Of a stretch of 58,087 nucleotides of DNA, positions 33,615 through 42,322 are shown piece by piece. Origin of the DNA: Mediterraneibacter glycyrrhizinilyticus (GTDB taxonomy: Bacteria > Bacillota > Clostridia > Lachnospirales > Lachnospiraceae); assembly GCF_016902345.1 (NCBI RefSeq), contig NZ_JACJLR010000019.1, forward strand, positions 1 through 58,087. Reading direction: 5' to 3'. How positions within the stretch are numbered: the stretch's first letter is position 1; every line of letters begins with the position of its first letter. The notes beneath the pieces are model-generated. The model had not been told where the DNA came from, searched no databases, and worked only from the letters and a program-made list of their open reading frames with translations. A program made the position numbers and the translations under genes.

Positions 33615-34283
33615 ATGTTTATCAAGTTTAGAAAATCGTTTACCAGAATTACAGAAAGAATGCTGGAAGGACTGACATGGAAAAAATTCTTTTTCATTGT
33701 CCTGGGCGCAGCGATCTGTTCTTTCGGCATACACAATATACATCAGAGGACAGCGATCACCGAAGGCGGCGTGATCGGAATGATGCTTCTCATAGACCGG
33801 TGGACTGCTCTGCAGCCGGCAGTCATCACGCCCATCCTCGACATCATATGCTATGCGCTCGCCTTCAAATATCTGGGCGGACGTTTCATCCGGATCTCCA
33901 TTATCTCAACCGTGAGCGTCTCCCTGTTCTACGACTTCTGGGAACTGTTCCCTCCCATGCTCCCGGACCTGTCCGCTTATCCGCTGATCGCTGCTCTGGC
34001 GGGAGGGCTGTTCGTGGGAGTCGGAGTCGGACTGATCGTCCGTCAGGGCGGTTCCAGCGGAGGGGATGACGCCCTGGCGCTTACCATCTCCCACCTGACC
34101 AGGTGGAAGCTGTCCCGCGCCTATCTCTTTACTGACCTGACCGTGCTTCTGCTTTCGCTGAGTTATATACCCGTCCGCAGGATCTTCTTCTCGCTTATCA
34201 CCGTAACGGTGTCCTCCGTTCTGATCGACTGGATCCAGGATCTGAAGCCTGGACGTTTCTATGCCAATTGTGAAGAGGGCTGA
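33615..34283 (+). CDS. YitT-family membrane protein (DUF161)
   Basis: The 222-residue protein has five predicted membrane helices with YitT hallmarks: FFFIVLGAAICSFGIHNIHQRTAITEGGVIGMMLLI, RFIRISIISTVSVSLFYDF and GLFVGVGVGLIVRQGGSSGGDDALA. The C-terminal soluble DUF2179 domain of full-length YitT is absent, giving the short form. Function unknown; it may be a transporter. GAGGAGG 7 bases before the ATG. Position behind a MerR-type promoter suggests inducible expression by a small molecule. Confidence 0.85.
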   Translation: MFIKFRKSFTRITERMLEGLTWKKFFFIVLGAAICSFGIHNIHQRTAITEGGVIGMMLLIDRWTALQPAVITPILDIICYALAFKYLGGRFIRISIISTVSVSLFYDFWELFPPMLPDLSAYPLIAALAGGLFVGVGVGLIVRQGGSSGGDDALALTISHLTRWKLSRAYLFTDLTVLLLSLSYIPVRRIFFSLITVTVSSVLIDWIQDLKPGRFYANCEEG

Positions 34284-34311
34284 AACCGAGAAGAGCCGGG
34301 GCAAAACCTGA

Positions 34312-34360
34312 ATATCCCGGGATACCGTATGTCCAGCACAGTATCTCGGGATATTTATAT
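34312..34360 (+). terminator. Terminator of the YitT gene
   Basis: ATATCCCGGGATAC (34312-34325) pairs with GTATCTCGGGATAT (34341-34354), 14 bp with one G-U, followed by a short T-rich stretch. Confidence 0.7.
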
Positions 34361-34393
34361 CGCTCCAAGACATTTATTTAAAATCTAAAGCAA

Positions 34394-35842
34394 TTATATC
34401 ATTTCCAATATATATCCATCACATCCGGATACGTCGATCACTCTCTCTTTCTCCTCAAGGTAGATCCGCGTCGTAAATGCAGTCTCTCCGCCGTTTACAA
34501 AGATCTCCATGATGGAACTGTCGATCACGACAAGAAGTTCCTCCACCGGTCCTTCCGTCCTTCCGGTCCGCTTTCCGCGCCCGCCTCCACAGCGGGAAGG
34601 AACGCCCTTTTCATCCAGGAAGGAAAGTTCCACCCGGTTTCCTTCTACAGTGACTGTCACTCCATTTTCTCTGTTTCCAAGCCGGATCACGGTCCTTTCG
34701 CCGCAGATTCCGCCCATGTCCAGCTTCAACGCTTTTCCCGCCCAGTGGAACCTTCCATTCCCGACAGGAGCCTCCTCCCAGTCCAGATCGTAGATCTCCC
34801 TGACCGGCATGCGGAAGATCTTTCCGTCATGGTATTCCAGTTCGCAGGGAAGGGTCAGACAGTGCTGCCATCCATTGGCCACAGACAGGTTTCTGTTCGT
34901 CTCCGTGGTATCCGGCATTCCTGCCCAGCCGATCAGGATCCTTCTTCCGTCGTCCGCCTGAAAACTCTGGGGCGCATAGAAATCAAATCCCATGTCCCAC
35001 TCCCGGAACGTCTCCTCCGGATCCTGACTTCTGCCAGGAAGAGAGTATCCGGACTGATAGATGTTCTGAAATTTTTCTTCCTGAGATTCCAGCCCCTGAG
35101 GACAGAACGAGAGCACTCTTTCTTTGCCCAGTTCAAAGAGATCCGGACATTCCCACATATATCCAAAGGGTTTCTCCGGGACCAGTTCCCGGTACAGCTT
35201 CCAGTTCTTCCTGTCGTCAGACTGATAGAGCAGGATCCCACCTTTATCCCGGCGTTTCCCGTTCTCATCCCAGGCTCTCGCCCGGGCTCCCAGGACCATA
35301 TAGTAATGCCCGTCTTCTTTCCACACCTTCGGGTCCCGCACATGCTGGGTGATATCCTCCGGGTAATCCTCCATTCCCAGCAGTTTCACCTTCTCCGACA
35401 TGTGCTGTCCGTCTTCGGATTCCACAAGGATCTGGGTGGAGATCCTCCCGCTGTCGATGTAGTCATAACTGCCCGGCTGTTTTACATTCCCGGTGTAGAA
35501 AAGATACATCCTGCCGTCCTCGGTCAGGGCGGAACCGGAGTAGACTCCGCTTTTGTCTTCCGGGATATCTGTAGTAAGCACCGGTTCTTTGTACTCCCAG
35601 TGGAGCAGGTCCCTGCTCGTACAGTGCCCCCAGTATCCGCCGCCTCCGTTCACATTCAGGGGGGAATACTGAAAATATGCGTGATAAACACCCCGGAACT
35701 GGCACAGTCCGTTAGGATCGTTCAGCCATCCCACCGGAGGCATGACGTGGAATTTTGTCCGGAAAGGACAGTTCTCCACTGTCCTCTCCATCCTTTTTTC
35801 TTCTGCCCTTGCTTTCTGAAAATTATTAAGATCATTCTCCAT
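34394..35842 (-). CDS. scrB: Sucrose-6-phosphate hydrolase / beta-fructosidase (GH32)
   Basis: The 482-residue enzyme has the GH32 five-bladed propeller motifs: WLNDPNG with the nucleophile Asp (about 39-45), QHVRDPKVW with the transition-state Asp (about 164), and WECPDLF with the acid/base Glu (about 230). A C-terminal beta-sandwich carries VVIDSSIMEIFVNGGETAFTTRIYL. It is cytoplasmic and splits sucrose-6-phosphate made by a PTS. Ribosome site AGAGGGACAGCT before the ATG at 35842. The gene directly upstream is the matching PTS permease, which is broken, so its substrate may now enter by another route. Confidence 0.92.
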   Translation of the reverse strand: MENDLNNFQKARAEEKRMERTVENCPFRTKFHVMPPVGWLNDPNGLCQFRGVYHAYFQYSPLNVNGGGGYWGHCTSRDLLHWEYKEPVLTTDIPEDKSGVYSGSALTEDGRMYLFYTGNVKQPGSYDYIDSGRISTQILVESEDGQHMSEKVKLLGMEDYPEDITQHVRDPKVWKEDGHYYMVLGARARAWDENGKRRDKGGILLYQSDDRKNWKLYRELVPEKPFGYMWECPDLFELGKERVLSFCPQGLESQEEKFQNIYQSGYSLPGRSQDPEETFREWDMGFDFYAPQSFQADDGRRILIGWAGMPDTTETNRNLSVANGWQHCLTLPCELEYHDGKIFRMPVREIYDLDWEEAPVGNGRFHWAGKALKLDMGGICGERTVIRLGNRENGVTVTVEGNRVELSFLDEKGVPSRCGGGRGKRTGRTEGPVEELLVVIDSSIMEIFVNGGETAFTTRIYLEEKERVIDVSGCDGYILEMI

Positions 35843-35853
35843 AGCTGTCCCTC

Positions 35854-36950
35854 TTATTTTGTGATGACCGCGATCCTGTCGCCGGTTTTCACCGTTCTCT
35901 CCGCTTCTCTGTCAACATGGCTTCCCTCCACAGGTTCTGTGAAGATCAGGCATGCTGAGAAGTCCGTTTCCCGCTGCCGTCCGAAGCCCTACCGCATGTT
36001 TCGTATCCATCACCATCTCCACCGTACAATCGGCAGGAGCGCAGATCTTTCCTTCCGCCGGAACGATGGCAACGCCGTCGCCGAGCATCTTCTGTGCAAA
36101 GGTAGGATCATTTACCTTCTCGATCCCGATGAACTTACCGGACGTAAATGCAGCGATCTCCTCCGGGACTTCTGCCTTCTTCCCATCTGCATTTCCTGCA
36201 TGATCTGTTCCTGACTCTTTTCCGTATATCTGAGCCTGCTGCCCTGCTGTATCTCTGCTGTCTGTTGAAATACTGTTTCCATTCACTGCTTCGGAGGATT
36301 TTCTCCTGTTGAAGAAGATTCCCAGCAGGAGCGCAAAGAGAAATCCTGCTGCAAGTGCGATCACATGGGCGATGATATAATTGAGATAGCCGTTGTGAGC
36401 CGGATCCGCCAGTGCGATCCCCGGAACAACCGTGGTTCCGAACCCAAGCGCTGCCAGGTCTGTGAAGTAAACTACGGCGCCGCCCACAGCTCCGCCCTGC
36501 GCTGTCATGGCAACAGACATCAGCGGATTTAAAAAGTTTCTTCCCGTATCAACAAGAAGCTGGGACTCGATGGTGCCAAACACATGATGCAGTCCCGTGA
36601 TCACGATCAGCTGCTGTACTGCCGAGAAAACAGAGTATCCGACCACTCCCAGGTTTTCTGTCATCCACACCAGCACTGCCGTGATCCCGTTCGCCAGCCC
36701 TCTTCCGATCGGACCAACGACCATAAAGCCCTGCTCCGAAAATGATCTGGATCTGGTCTCCGGCCACAAAAACTCCTTTTACCAGATCCACGTCCTCGAT
36801 TGCCTGCGTATCCGCCTTGTCATTGTCCTCCAGGACCAGGCGCAGACGCGTCGCACAGTGAGCCACACCGAGGATATTGTCTCTTCCGCCGGCAAGCTTT
36901 ACAATCTCTGCTGATATATCTTCATATTGTTTCCTTTTTTCGGCATCCAT
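35854..36950 (-). pseudogene. scrA: Sucrose PTS EIIBCA permease, broken by two internal deletions
   Basis: The N-terminal EIIB domain is readable (MDAEKRKQYEDISAEIVKLAGGRDNILGVAHCATRLRLVL with the phosphorylatable cysteine) to IIFGAG. At about 36728-36738 the frame switches directly to the middle of EIIC (MVVGPIGRGLANGITAVLVWM..VITGLHHVFGTIE). Roughly the first half of EIIC is gone. EIIC continues to the polar linker and the start of EIIA (PTFAQKMLGDGVAIVPAEGKICAPADCTVEMVMDTKHAVGLRT). Near 35945-35965 there is a second jump with frameshift to the EIIA tail (LIFTEPVEGSHVDREAERTVKTGDRIAVITK), so the EIIA active-site histidine segment is lost. Start ATG 36950 with GGGAGG upstream. The permease cannot function. 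Confidence 0.85.
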
Positions 36951-37039
36951 TTTTGATACCTCCCATATCATTTCAATCCCTTTTCAGTTCACCTGCAGCT
37001 GCATTACCATGGTATGGACAACTGGTGTTTCCTTTGTCC

Positions 37040-37068
37040 TTGCAATAATCATTATACTGGAATATAAT
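37040..37068 (+). promoter_or_regulatory. Promoter of the AraC-family gene in the sucrose divergent region
   Basis: TTGCAA (37040-37045), 17-bp spacer, TATAAT (37063-37068). The 170-bp divergent region to the PTS gene is AT-rich; the minus-strand promoter for the sucrose operon must also lie here, with TATAAT at about 37051-37056 as one option. Confidence 0.6.
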
Positions 37069-37120
37069 TGATATTATATAGACAAATGTTGTTTTTTCAT
37101 ACAGTATTGTTGGAGGTATC

Positions 37121-37957
37121 ATGAAAGACTATATTTTTTCCAATGATTTTTCCAGAAACCTGGACGCCATGATCTACACCTGCGGGTATGAGACCTGCGA
37201 GCCTTCCCACAGCTATGGTCCCGTCGTACGCAGCGGCTACCTCATCCACTATATTTTAAAAGGAAAAGGAATCTACAAAACAGACGGGCACATCTGCCAG
37301 CTCTCGGAGGGCGACGCCTTCCTGATCCGCCCCAACACACTGATCTACTACGAAGCGGATAAATATCATCCCTGGACTTACACCTGGATCGGATTTCAGG
37401 GGATCAAGATTGAAGAATATCTGAAGAGGACTTCCCTTCTGGAGACTCCGTATTTCCACTACGGAAAAGACGACCGCGTCCGGCTCTGCCACGAGAAGAT
37501 GTTCGAGGCGTACAATCTGCCTGAGAACCGTGATCTGATGATGAACAGCATCCTGTATGAATATCTGTATCTTCTGGCAAGCAAATTCCCCAGGAAATAC
37601 ATCCCGCCCAAGGAGAAAAAGATTACTTATGTGGAGGAGGCGCTCCGCTATATCGAGAACAATTATGCCCACCAGGTCAACATCCGGGTCATCGCAGACC
37701 ACTTAAACATCGAGCGTACCTACCTGTACCGGCTGTTCAAGGATATCACGGGCACATCTCCCCAGGAATATCTCCTGGACTTCCGCATCCGGCGTGCCTG
37801 CTCCCTTCTCAGAGGAACAGACCTTCCGGTCAGCGATATCGCCAGATCCGTGGGCTATGACGACGCGCTGTATTTCTCACGGCTGTTCAGACAGAAAAAA
37901 GGCCGGACACCGACACAGTACCGGAAGGAAAAGAAAACAGGAGTACATCAAAACTGA
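37121..37957 (+). CDS. AraC-family regulator, likely of the sucrose locus
   Basis: The 278-residue regulator has an N-terminal cupin sugar-sensing domain (SGYLIHYILKGKGIYKTDGHICQLSEGDAFLIRPNTLIYYEAD, about 38-80) and a C-terminal double helix-turn-helix (YIENNYAHQVNIRVIADHLNIERTYLYRLFKDITGTSPQEYLLDFRIRRACSLL..GYDDALYFSRLFRQKKGRTPTQYR). It resembles MsmR-type sugar regulators. It is divergent from the PTS-scrB operon and intact, as is scrB. Ribosome site TGGAGG 7 bases before the ATG. Confidence 0.9.
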   Translation: MKDYIFSNDFSRNLDAMIYTCGYETCEPSHSYGPVVRSGYLIHYILKGKGIYKTDGHICQLSEGDAFLIRPNTLIYYEADKYHPWTYTWIGFQGIKIEEYLKRTSLLETPYFHYGKDDRVRLCHEKMFEAYNLPENRDLMMNSILYEYLYLLASKFPRKYIPPKEKKITYVEEALRYIENNYAHQVNIRVIADHLNIERTYLYRLFKDITGTSPQEYLLDFRIRRACSLLRGTDLPVSDIARSVGYDDALYFSRLFRQKKGRTPTQYRKEKKTGVHQN

Positions 37958-37971
37958 TGTCTCCTGCTTTT
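37938..37971 (+). terminator. Terminator overlapping the AraC gene stop codon
   Basis: CAGGAG-T-ACATCA pairs with TGATGT-CTCCTG around AAAC, followed by CTTTT. The stem contains the TGA stop codon of the gene at 37955-37957. Confidence 0.7.
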
Positions 37972-38026
37972 CCTGTTTCACCAGTGCTTGCCGGTCCGCT
38001 CTATATTACTTCCCGCTACCTGCTTC

Positions 38027-39499
38027 TTATCTGTGCATGGAGAAGGATTCTTCGTCGTAATTGCTCAGGTTCTTGTAGATTCCTCTGTCATCCGCCTCCT
38101 GGATAAGAGCATCTCTGGATTTCTTTGCCAGCTTCTGATCTTTGAAGGAGCTCGGTCCGCCGACACATCCGCCGTCACATGCCATACCCTCGATAAAGTC
38201 CTCCGGAAGCTTGCCGAGTTTCATGAGCAGAAGTGCTTTCTTACACTCTGCCGCACCGTTGGCTTTACAGACTTTGATATCAACATCATTTCCTGACTCT
38301 TTCAGGCTCTGCATCACTGCTGCCGCAACACCGCCGGAATTGCCGAATCTCTTTCCGAATACGGAAGCTTCCTGGTATGTATTTTCCGCAGGCTCCAGCT
38401 TCACATTTTTTGCGCGCATCATCGCACGGATCTCACTGTAGGTCAGCGCGTAGTCTGCATTGCCCTCGATTGCCTGATCCACAACCTCTGATTTCTTTGC
38501 CAGGCATGGTCCGATAAATACCGTTACAGCCTCCGGATCTTTCGCCTTGATCATACGGGATACGCCGCACATCGGAGAGACTGTAGTGGATACCGCATCG
38601 CTCAGCTCCGGATAATGTTTTCTTACCATATTTACAAATCCCGGACAGCAGGATGTGACCTTCTTCTTTCCTTCCTGATAAGCTTCACGCCACTCTTCCG
38701 CCTCGCTCTTCGCTGTCAGGTCTCCGCCCAGTCCGACTTCCACAAACTCTGTAAATCCAAGCTCTTTCATGGCTTTTCTCCAGCTCGCCATGGTGATATC
38801 CGATCCGAACTGGCCTTCTGTTGCCGGTGCCAGCATCGCATACACATGCTTTCCTGCCTTGATCGCCTTGATGACATCCACGATCCATGTCTTGGAGCCG
38901 ATCGCTCCGAACGGACAGCTGTGGATACATTTTCCGCACCGGATGCATTTTTCTTCATCGATCACGGAAATGCCGTACTCGTCATAGGAGATCGCATCCA
39001 CCGGGCAGCTGAATTTGCACGGTCTCTGCAGATGCGCGATGGCATTGTACGGACAGGCCTCCGCACATTTGCCGCACTCTTTACATTTTGACGCATCGAT
39101 GTGAGAACGATGACGTCCCGGCTCGATCGCGCCGAACTTGCAGGCATTGATACACGCCTTTCCGATACAGTTCTGGCAGTTTTCAGTCACCGTGTAACTG
39201 GAGATCGGACAGTCCTCACATGCCGAGCTGATGACCTGGATGATGTTTCCGTCATCTTTGATCCCCGGCGCTTTCCCCTCTGCGAGGCGTACACGCTGTC
39301 TGATGATTTCCCTCTCTTTATAAATACAGCAGCGGAACTGCGGTGTCGGTCCCGGGATCAATTTCATCGGGATCTCGTCCTTGCGCTCTTCCAGTTCTCC
39401 GTCAAATGCCAGCCGTGCCACTTCCTCCAAAACCGCATGTTTGATCTTGATTACATTAGCGTCTGCGTACCTCAAAATTTTTCCCTCCATGATTCTCAT
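38027..39499 (-). CDS. Monomeric [FeFe] hydrogenase, group B-like, with extra 4Fe-4S domains
   Basis: The 490-residue iron-sulfur protein has an N-terminal cysteine cluster region (CEDCPISS..CQNCIGKACINAC, about 94-120). Two ferredoxin-type pairs follow (CKECGKCAEACP.. and CIRCGKCIHSCP), with an extra CKFSCP between them. The H-cluster domain has TSCCPGF (about 282-288), PMCGVSR, GPCLAKKSE (about 330-338) and GMACDGGCVGGP. These are the variants of the L1-L3 motifs found in group B enzymes, not TSCCPGW/MPCxxK of group A. No maturation gene (hydE, F, G) is adjacent. It probably exchanges electrons with ferredoxin in fermentation; direction unknown. Converges on the AraC gene, with 70 bp between. 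Confidence 0.87.
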   Translation of the reverse strand: MRIMEGKILRYADANVIKIKHAVLEEVARLAFDGELEERKDEIPMKLIPGPTPQFRCCIYKEREIIRQRVRLAEGKAPGIKDDGNIIQVISSACEDCPISSYTVTENCQNCIGKACINACKFGAIEPGRHRSHIDASKCKECGKCAEACPYNAIAHLQRPCKFSCPVDAISYDEYGISVIDEEKCIRCGKCIHSCPFGAIGSKTWIVDVIKAIKAGKHVYAMLAPATEGQFGSDITMASWRKAMKELGFTEFVEVGLGGDLTAKSEAEEWREAYQEGKKKVTSCCPGFVNMVRKHYPELSDAVSTTVSPMCGVSRMIKAKDPEAVTVFIGPCLAKKSEVVDQAIEGNADYALTYSEIRAMMRAKNVKLEPAENTYQEASVFGKRFGNSGGVAAAVMQSLKESGNDVDIKVCKANGAAECKKALLLMKLGKLPEDFIEGMACDGGCVGGPSSFKDQKLAKKSRDALIQEADDRGIYKNLSNYDEESFSMHR

Positions 39500-39644
39500 T
39501 GATTGTCATTTTCCCTGATGCCATACCCTCTGATGCCTTTATTTTTCCTGCCTTTAATGATACCATGTGAAAAATTTTTTGCCTAGTCATTTTATTAACA
39601 AACTGCTCTGTGTCGTGTATTATTTAAGGAACAATCCGTGTATC

Positions 39645-39902
39645 TTATTTTCCAAAATACGCTCTGATCTCCTGCATCTGTTTCCCCTGTTCCACATGGA
39701 AGGGACAGCGCGAATCGCAGTGCCCGCAGGAAATGCAGTCCTGTGCCGTCTTCTCCAGATTCATGTAATGGTCTTTCGCAAGCGCGTCCCCCGCCTGTGC
39801 CAGATCATAATATTTGTTGATCAGCCCCACGTCCAGCCCTGCCGGACACGGCTGGCAGTGATTGCAGTAGACGCAGACTCCTTCCGCATCGCTCCCGATC
39901 AC
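39645..39902 (-). pseudogene. Aldo/keto reductase reduced to its C-terminal 4Fe-4S domain
   Basis: The 85-residue frame (DYSVIGSDAEGVCVYCNHCQPC..CISCGHCDSRCPFHV) is the ferredoxin-like tail found at the end of clostridial aldo/keto reductases (Fer4 after the TIM barrel). The barrel itself, about 270 residues, is absent: the frame starts right after AGGAGGAAAAAG that follows the MerR gene, so a ribosome site now stands just before the tail, with GTG at 39902 as a possible start. MerR-AKR pairs are common, which supports a deletion rather than a novel ferredoxin gene. If translated it could still bind two clusters. Confidence 0.75.
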
Positions 39903-39922
39903 AGAATAATCTTTTTCCTCCT

Positions 39923-40270
39923 CTAGTCTTCTCTCTTTTTATTTTTCCAGATCAGAAAATCGATCATATCCAGCAGTTTCTGTCTCCGGTGGAGCTCTTC
40001 GAGCATTTCCACTCTTCTTCTTTTCAGCATGAGCATCCTCTCCCGCTCTCCTCTGCTGTCTTCCGGAAATGTCAGATACCGCTTTATCTCTTCACAGGTA
40101 AACCCTGCTTCCGCAAGGGTACAGATCATCCCCAGTGTCCCGATGACCTCGTCCCCGTACCGTCGGACTCCGTCCTCATCCTCCGCTCCTTCGATCAGAC
40201 CGCAGGATTCATACTTTTCCAGCTTCTCAACAGGCAGACAGAATCTTTCCCCCAGTTCCCGGATCGTCAT
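39923..40270 (-). CDS. MerR-family regulator
   Basis: The 115-residue protein has a MerR helix-turn-helix (MTIRELGERFCLPVEKLEKYESCGLIEGAEDEDGVRRYGDEVI, about 1-43) and a dimerisation coil (RERMLMLKRRRVEMLEELHRRQKLLDMIDFLIW) with no effector domain. ATG at 40270 is preceded by AAAGGAGAGG. It is cotranscribed with the following aldo/keto reductase remnant; redox or carbonyl stress control is typical of this pairing. Confidence 0.8.
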   Translation of the reverse strand: MTIRELGERFCLPVEKLEKYESCGLIEGAEDEDGVRRYGDEVIGTLGMICTLAEAGFTCEEIKRYLTFPEDSRGERERMLMLKRRRVEMLEELHRRQKLLDMIDFLIWKNKKRED

Positions 40271-40361
40271 ACCTCTCCTTTCCGCCGCATCCACCGCATA
40301 CGATGCCCCGCCTGCAGGTGCGGGACACTCCCGCGGCACACAGCCCTTTCACAAAAGAAAT

Positions 40362-40398
40362 AAGTGCAGCCGGAGAATCTGCTTCTCCAACTGCACTT
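40362..40398 (-). terminator. Hairpin after the LysR gene
   Basis: AAGTGCAG/CTGCACTT outer arms and GGAGAA/TTCTCC inner arms form a near-continuous stem, 43 bases after the minus-strand stop at 40441. Moderately T-rich sequence follows. Confidence 0.65.
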
Positions 40399-40440
40399 CT
40401 ATTGTATCTGTCCACTGTTTTCAAGTCCAATACCTGTATT

Positions 40441-41328
40441 TTATGCACTCTCATACTCCGAAAGCATACATCTGAACTCCTCCAGGAATCTGCCCGCCGC
40501 TACGGAGAAAGGCTGGAACTTTTTCCAAACGAGAACAGAGGACAGTTCCAGCGCCGGATAGAGCGGCCTGAACACAAATTTCTCCCCCGGCATACAGTCC
40601 ATGGCGCCTTCTATCGTCATAAAACAGATCTCCCCCTGATCCTCCATGATCTGCGCATTGGTAAAGATATTACAGGTGGCAAAAATATTCAGATGATCCA
40701 GCTCCTCTCCCAGCCAGCTTGTGATCTCTTTCTGGACCGACAGCCTGCTCGCTGTCATCAGCGGAACCCCTTCCAGATCCGCCTTTGTGATGCGGTTCTT
40801 CCCGGAGAGCGGATGGCCCTTCATCATATAGAGCCCCCATCTCTCCTTCATTGGCAGACGGATAAAATCGTACTTTTCAATATCGATCGGCTCCAGGAGC
40901 AGGCCGAAGTCACACAGCCCTTTGTCCAGACGCTCCTTAATATAATCCGAAGTATTACAGTATATCTCATACTGCACTTTCGGATAGCGCTCCCGGAAAC
41001 GCTTCATCGCCCTCATAAGGAGTTTCGATGACTTCAGAGCTCCCTCACCCACGGAAATCTTTCCTCCCACCTCTGCAGGTTCCGCGAAATCACTTTCGAT
41101 CCTGTCTACAAGCTCCGTCACTTCCTCTGCTCTGCGCCGGAGCATAACGCCCGCTTCTGTCAGCGTCAGATGCTTTCCTCTCTCGAAAAGTTTTGTTCCC
41201 AGTTCTTCCTCAAGCTGAGAGATCTGACGGCTCAGAGTCGGCTGAGTGATATGAAGATTCTCTGCCGCCCTGGATATGTTCTCTTCCCTGGCAACCGCAA
41301 GAAAATATTTCAGAACACGAATTTCCAT
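40441..41328 (-). CDS. LysR-family transcriptional regulator
   Basis: The 295-residue protein has a LysR helix-turn-helix (MEIRVLKYFLAVAREENISRAAENLHITQPTLSRQISQLEEELGTKLFERGKH, about 1-53) and a complete effector domain (GGKISVGEGALKSSKLLMRAMKRFRERYPKVQYEI). GGAGGG lies 8 bases before the ATG. The HAD gene ends 21 bp upstream on the same strand, so both are probably one operon. Target unknown. Confidence 0.9.
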   Translation of the reverse strand: MEIRVLKYFLAVAREENISRAAENLHITQPTLSRQISQLEEELGTKLFERGKHLTLTEAGVMLRRRAEEVTELVDRIESDFAEPAEVGGKISVGEGALKSSKLLMRAMKRFRERYPKVQYEIYCNTSDYIKERLDKGLCDFGLLLEPIDIEKYDFIRLPMKERWGLYMMKGHPLSGKNRITKADLEGVPLMTASRLSVQKEITSWLGEELDHLNIFATCNIFTNAQIMEDQGEICFMTIEGAMDCMPGEKFVFRPLYPALELSSVLVWKKFQPFSVAAGRFLEEFRCMLSEYESA

Positions 41329-41349
41329 ATAATTCCCTCCAGGTCCGGA

Positions 41350-42072
41350 TCAGTCCAGAGGCATGGTCCGGATAAATTCCAACAAATCTTCCAGACTGCC
41401 CATATAGTCCGTATGGATCGGAAGGTCTTTCTTATTCTCCATCGTATCCGTCACCAGGTAAGTCTTCACTCCCAGCTCACGGATCGCCAGGTCCTCCTCC
41501 ACGTCATTGCCCACCATCAGGCACTCCGCCGGATCCAGTTTCAGCTCTTCCAGTATCGTCCGGAAATATTCCACATTTGGTTTGCAGTAACGCTGATCTT
41601 CATATGTAGTGATCAGTTCAAAGTCCTCTGCGTCCACCCCCGCCCAGCGGATCCGGTTCATTGTCGCGCATCTGGGGAATACCGGGTTGGTCGCAAGATA
41701 CGTGTGAAGTCCTCTTCTCCTCGCCGTCTTCACGATCTGATCGGAGAAAGGCGACGGGGATGTCGCGCGTGCCGCCTGGTTAAAATCTCCGTCATAGAAA
41801 CGGAGCGCGAGTTTCTCTGACTCCTCCGGGGATATGGGCATCAGCTCCTCCGTATAGCTCCAGAACGCTTCCCGATTGGTGCGGCTCCCGTCATTTTTCA
41901 CCATCGCCTCATAGCCTTTCCAGACTGCTCCGATAAACTCTTTCGGGTCCACCTGAACCCCGGCCTCAATATAAGACTTTGCCAAAAGCGGCATATAAAA
42001 TTTCACAAACTCATCCTGGTCCATGGGAAGGAGCGTCCCATCCAGGTCAAATAAGATATGTTTGATGCTCAT
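41350..42072 (-). CDS. HAD-family hydrolase
   Basis: The 240-residue enzyme shows the HAD motifs: FDLDGTLLP with the nucleophile Asp (about 8-16), motif II threonine in TYLATNPV, the lysine in YCKPNVEYF and the acidic motif VGNDVEEDL. An alpha-helical cap lies between motif I and II, as in phosphoglycolate-phosphatase-like members. Probably a small-molecule phosphatase; no specific substrate evident. Followed by the LysR gene in the same transcription unit. Confidence 0.85.
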   Translation of the reverse strand: MSIKHILFDLDGTLLPMDQDEFVKFYMPLLAKSYIEAGVQVDPKEFIGAVWKGYEAMVKNDGSRTNREAFWSYTEELMPISPEESEKLALRFYDGDFNQAARATSPSPFSDQIVKTARRRGLHTYLATNPVFPRCATMNRIRWAGVDAEDFELITTYEDQRYCKPNVEYFRTILEELKLDPAECLMVGNDVEEDLAIRELGVKTYLVTDTMENKKDLPIHTDYMGSLEDLLEFIRTMPLD

Positions 42073-42222
42073 GTGTCACCTCTGTATTTTTTTAGAATGT
42101 TTTTTATTTACTACTCTGCTGTTTTTCATAGAATAATCACAGGAAGTGCCAAAAGGAACGTTCCGGGATTGTAAGTGGTCGCCAAGGTCTCGGGCAAACC
42201 CGGGCTTTGGCTCATCACCGTT

Positions 42223-42273
42223 ACAAAAAAAACAGCGTCCGCACAGAGATTTTCTCTCTGCGCCGACGCTGTT
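42223..42273 (-). terminator. Terminator of the alanine symporter gene
   Basis: AACAGCGTC (42231-42239) pairs with GACGCTGTT (42265-42273) with an inner AGAGA/TCTCT stem; on the minus strand eight T residues follow. Confidence 0.9.
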
Positions 42274-42322
42274 ATTTTATCATATCTTTTTTACGATTTC
42301 CACCTGTTTTCCTTCAGGGCTT

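Noticed and set aside
33531..33743. N-terminal extension of the MerR regulator by 71 residues
   Set aside because: It runs through the divergent promoter and the start of yitT and has no ribosome site; the ATG at 33530 has one.
42130..42215. 29-codon minus-strand frame MSQSPGLPETLATTY and a GC-rich hairpin between HAD and AGCS genes
   Set aside because: No ribosome binding site, no family recognised, and the hairpin (GCCAA/TTGGC with CGGG/CCCG) is enough to explain the look of the sequence. Could be a remnant of a mobile element end.
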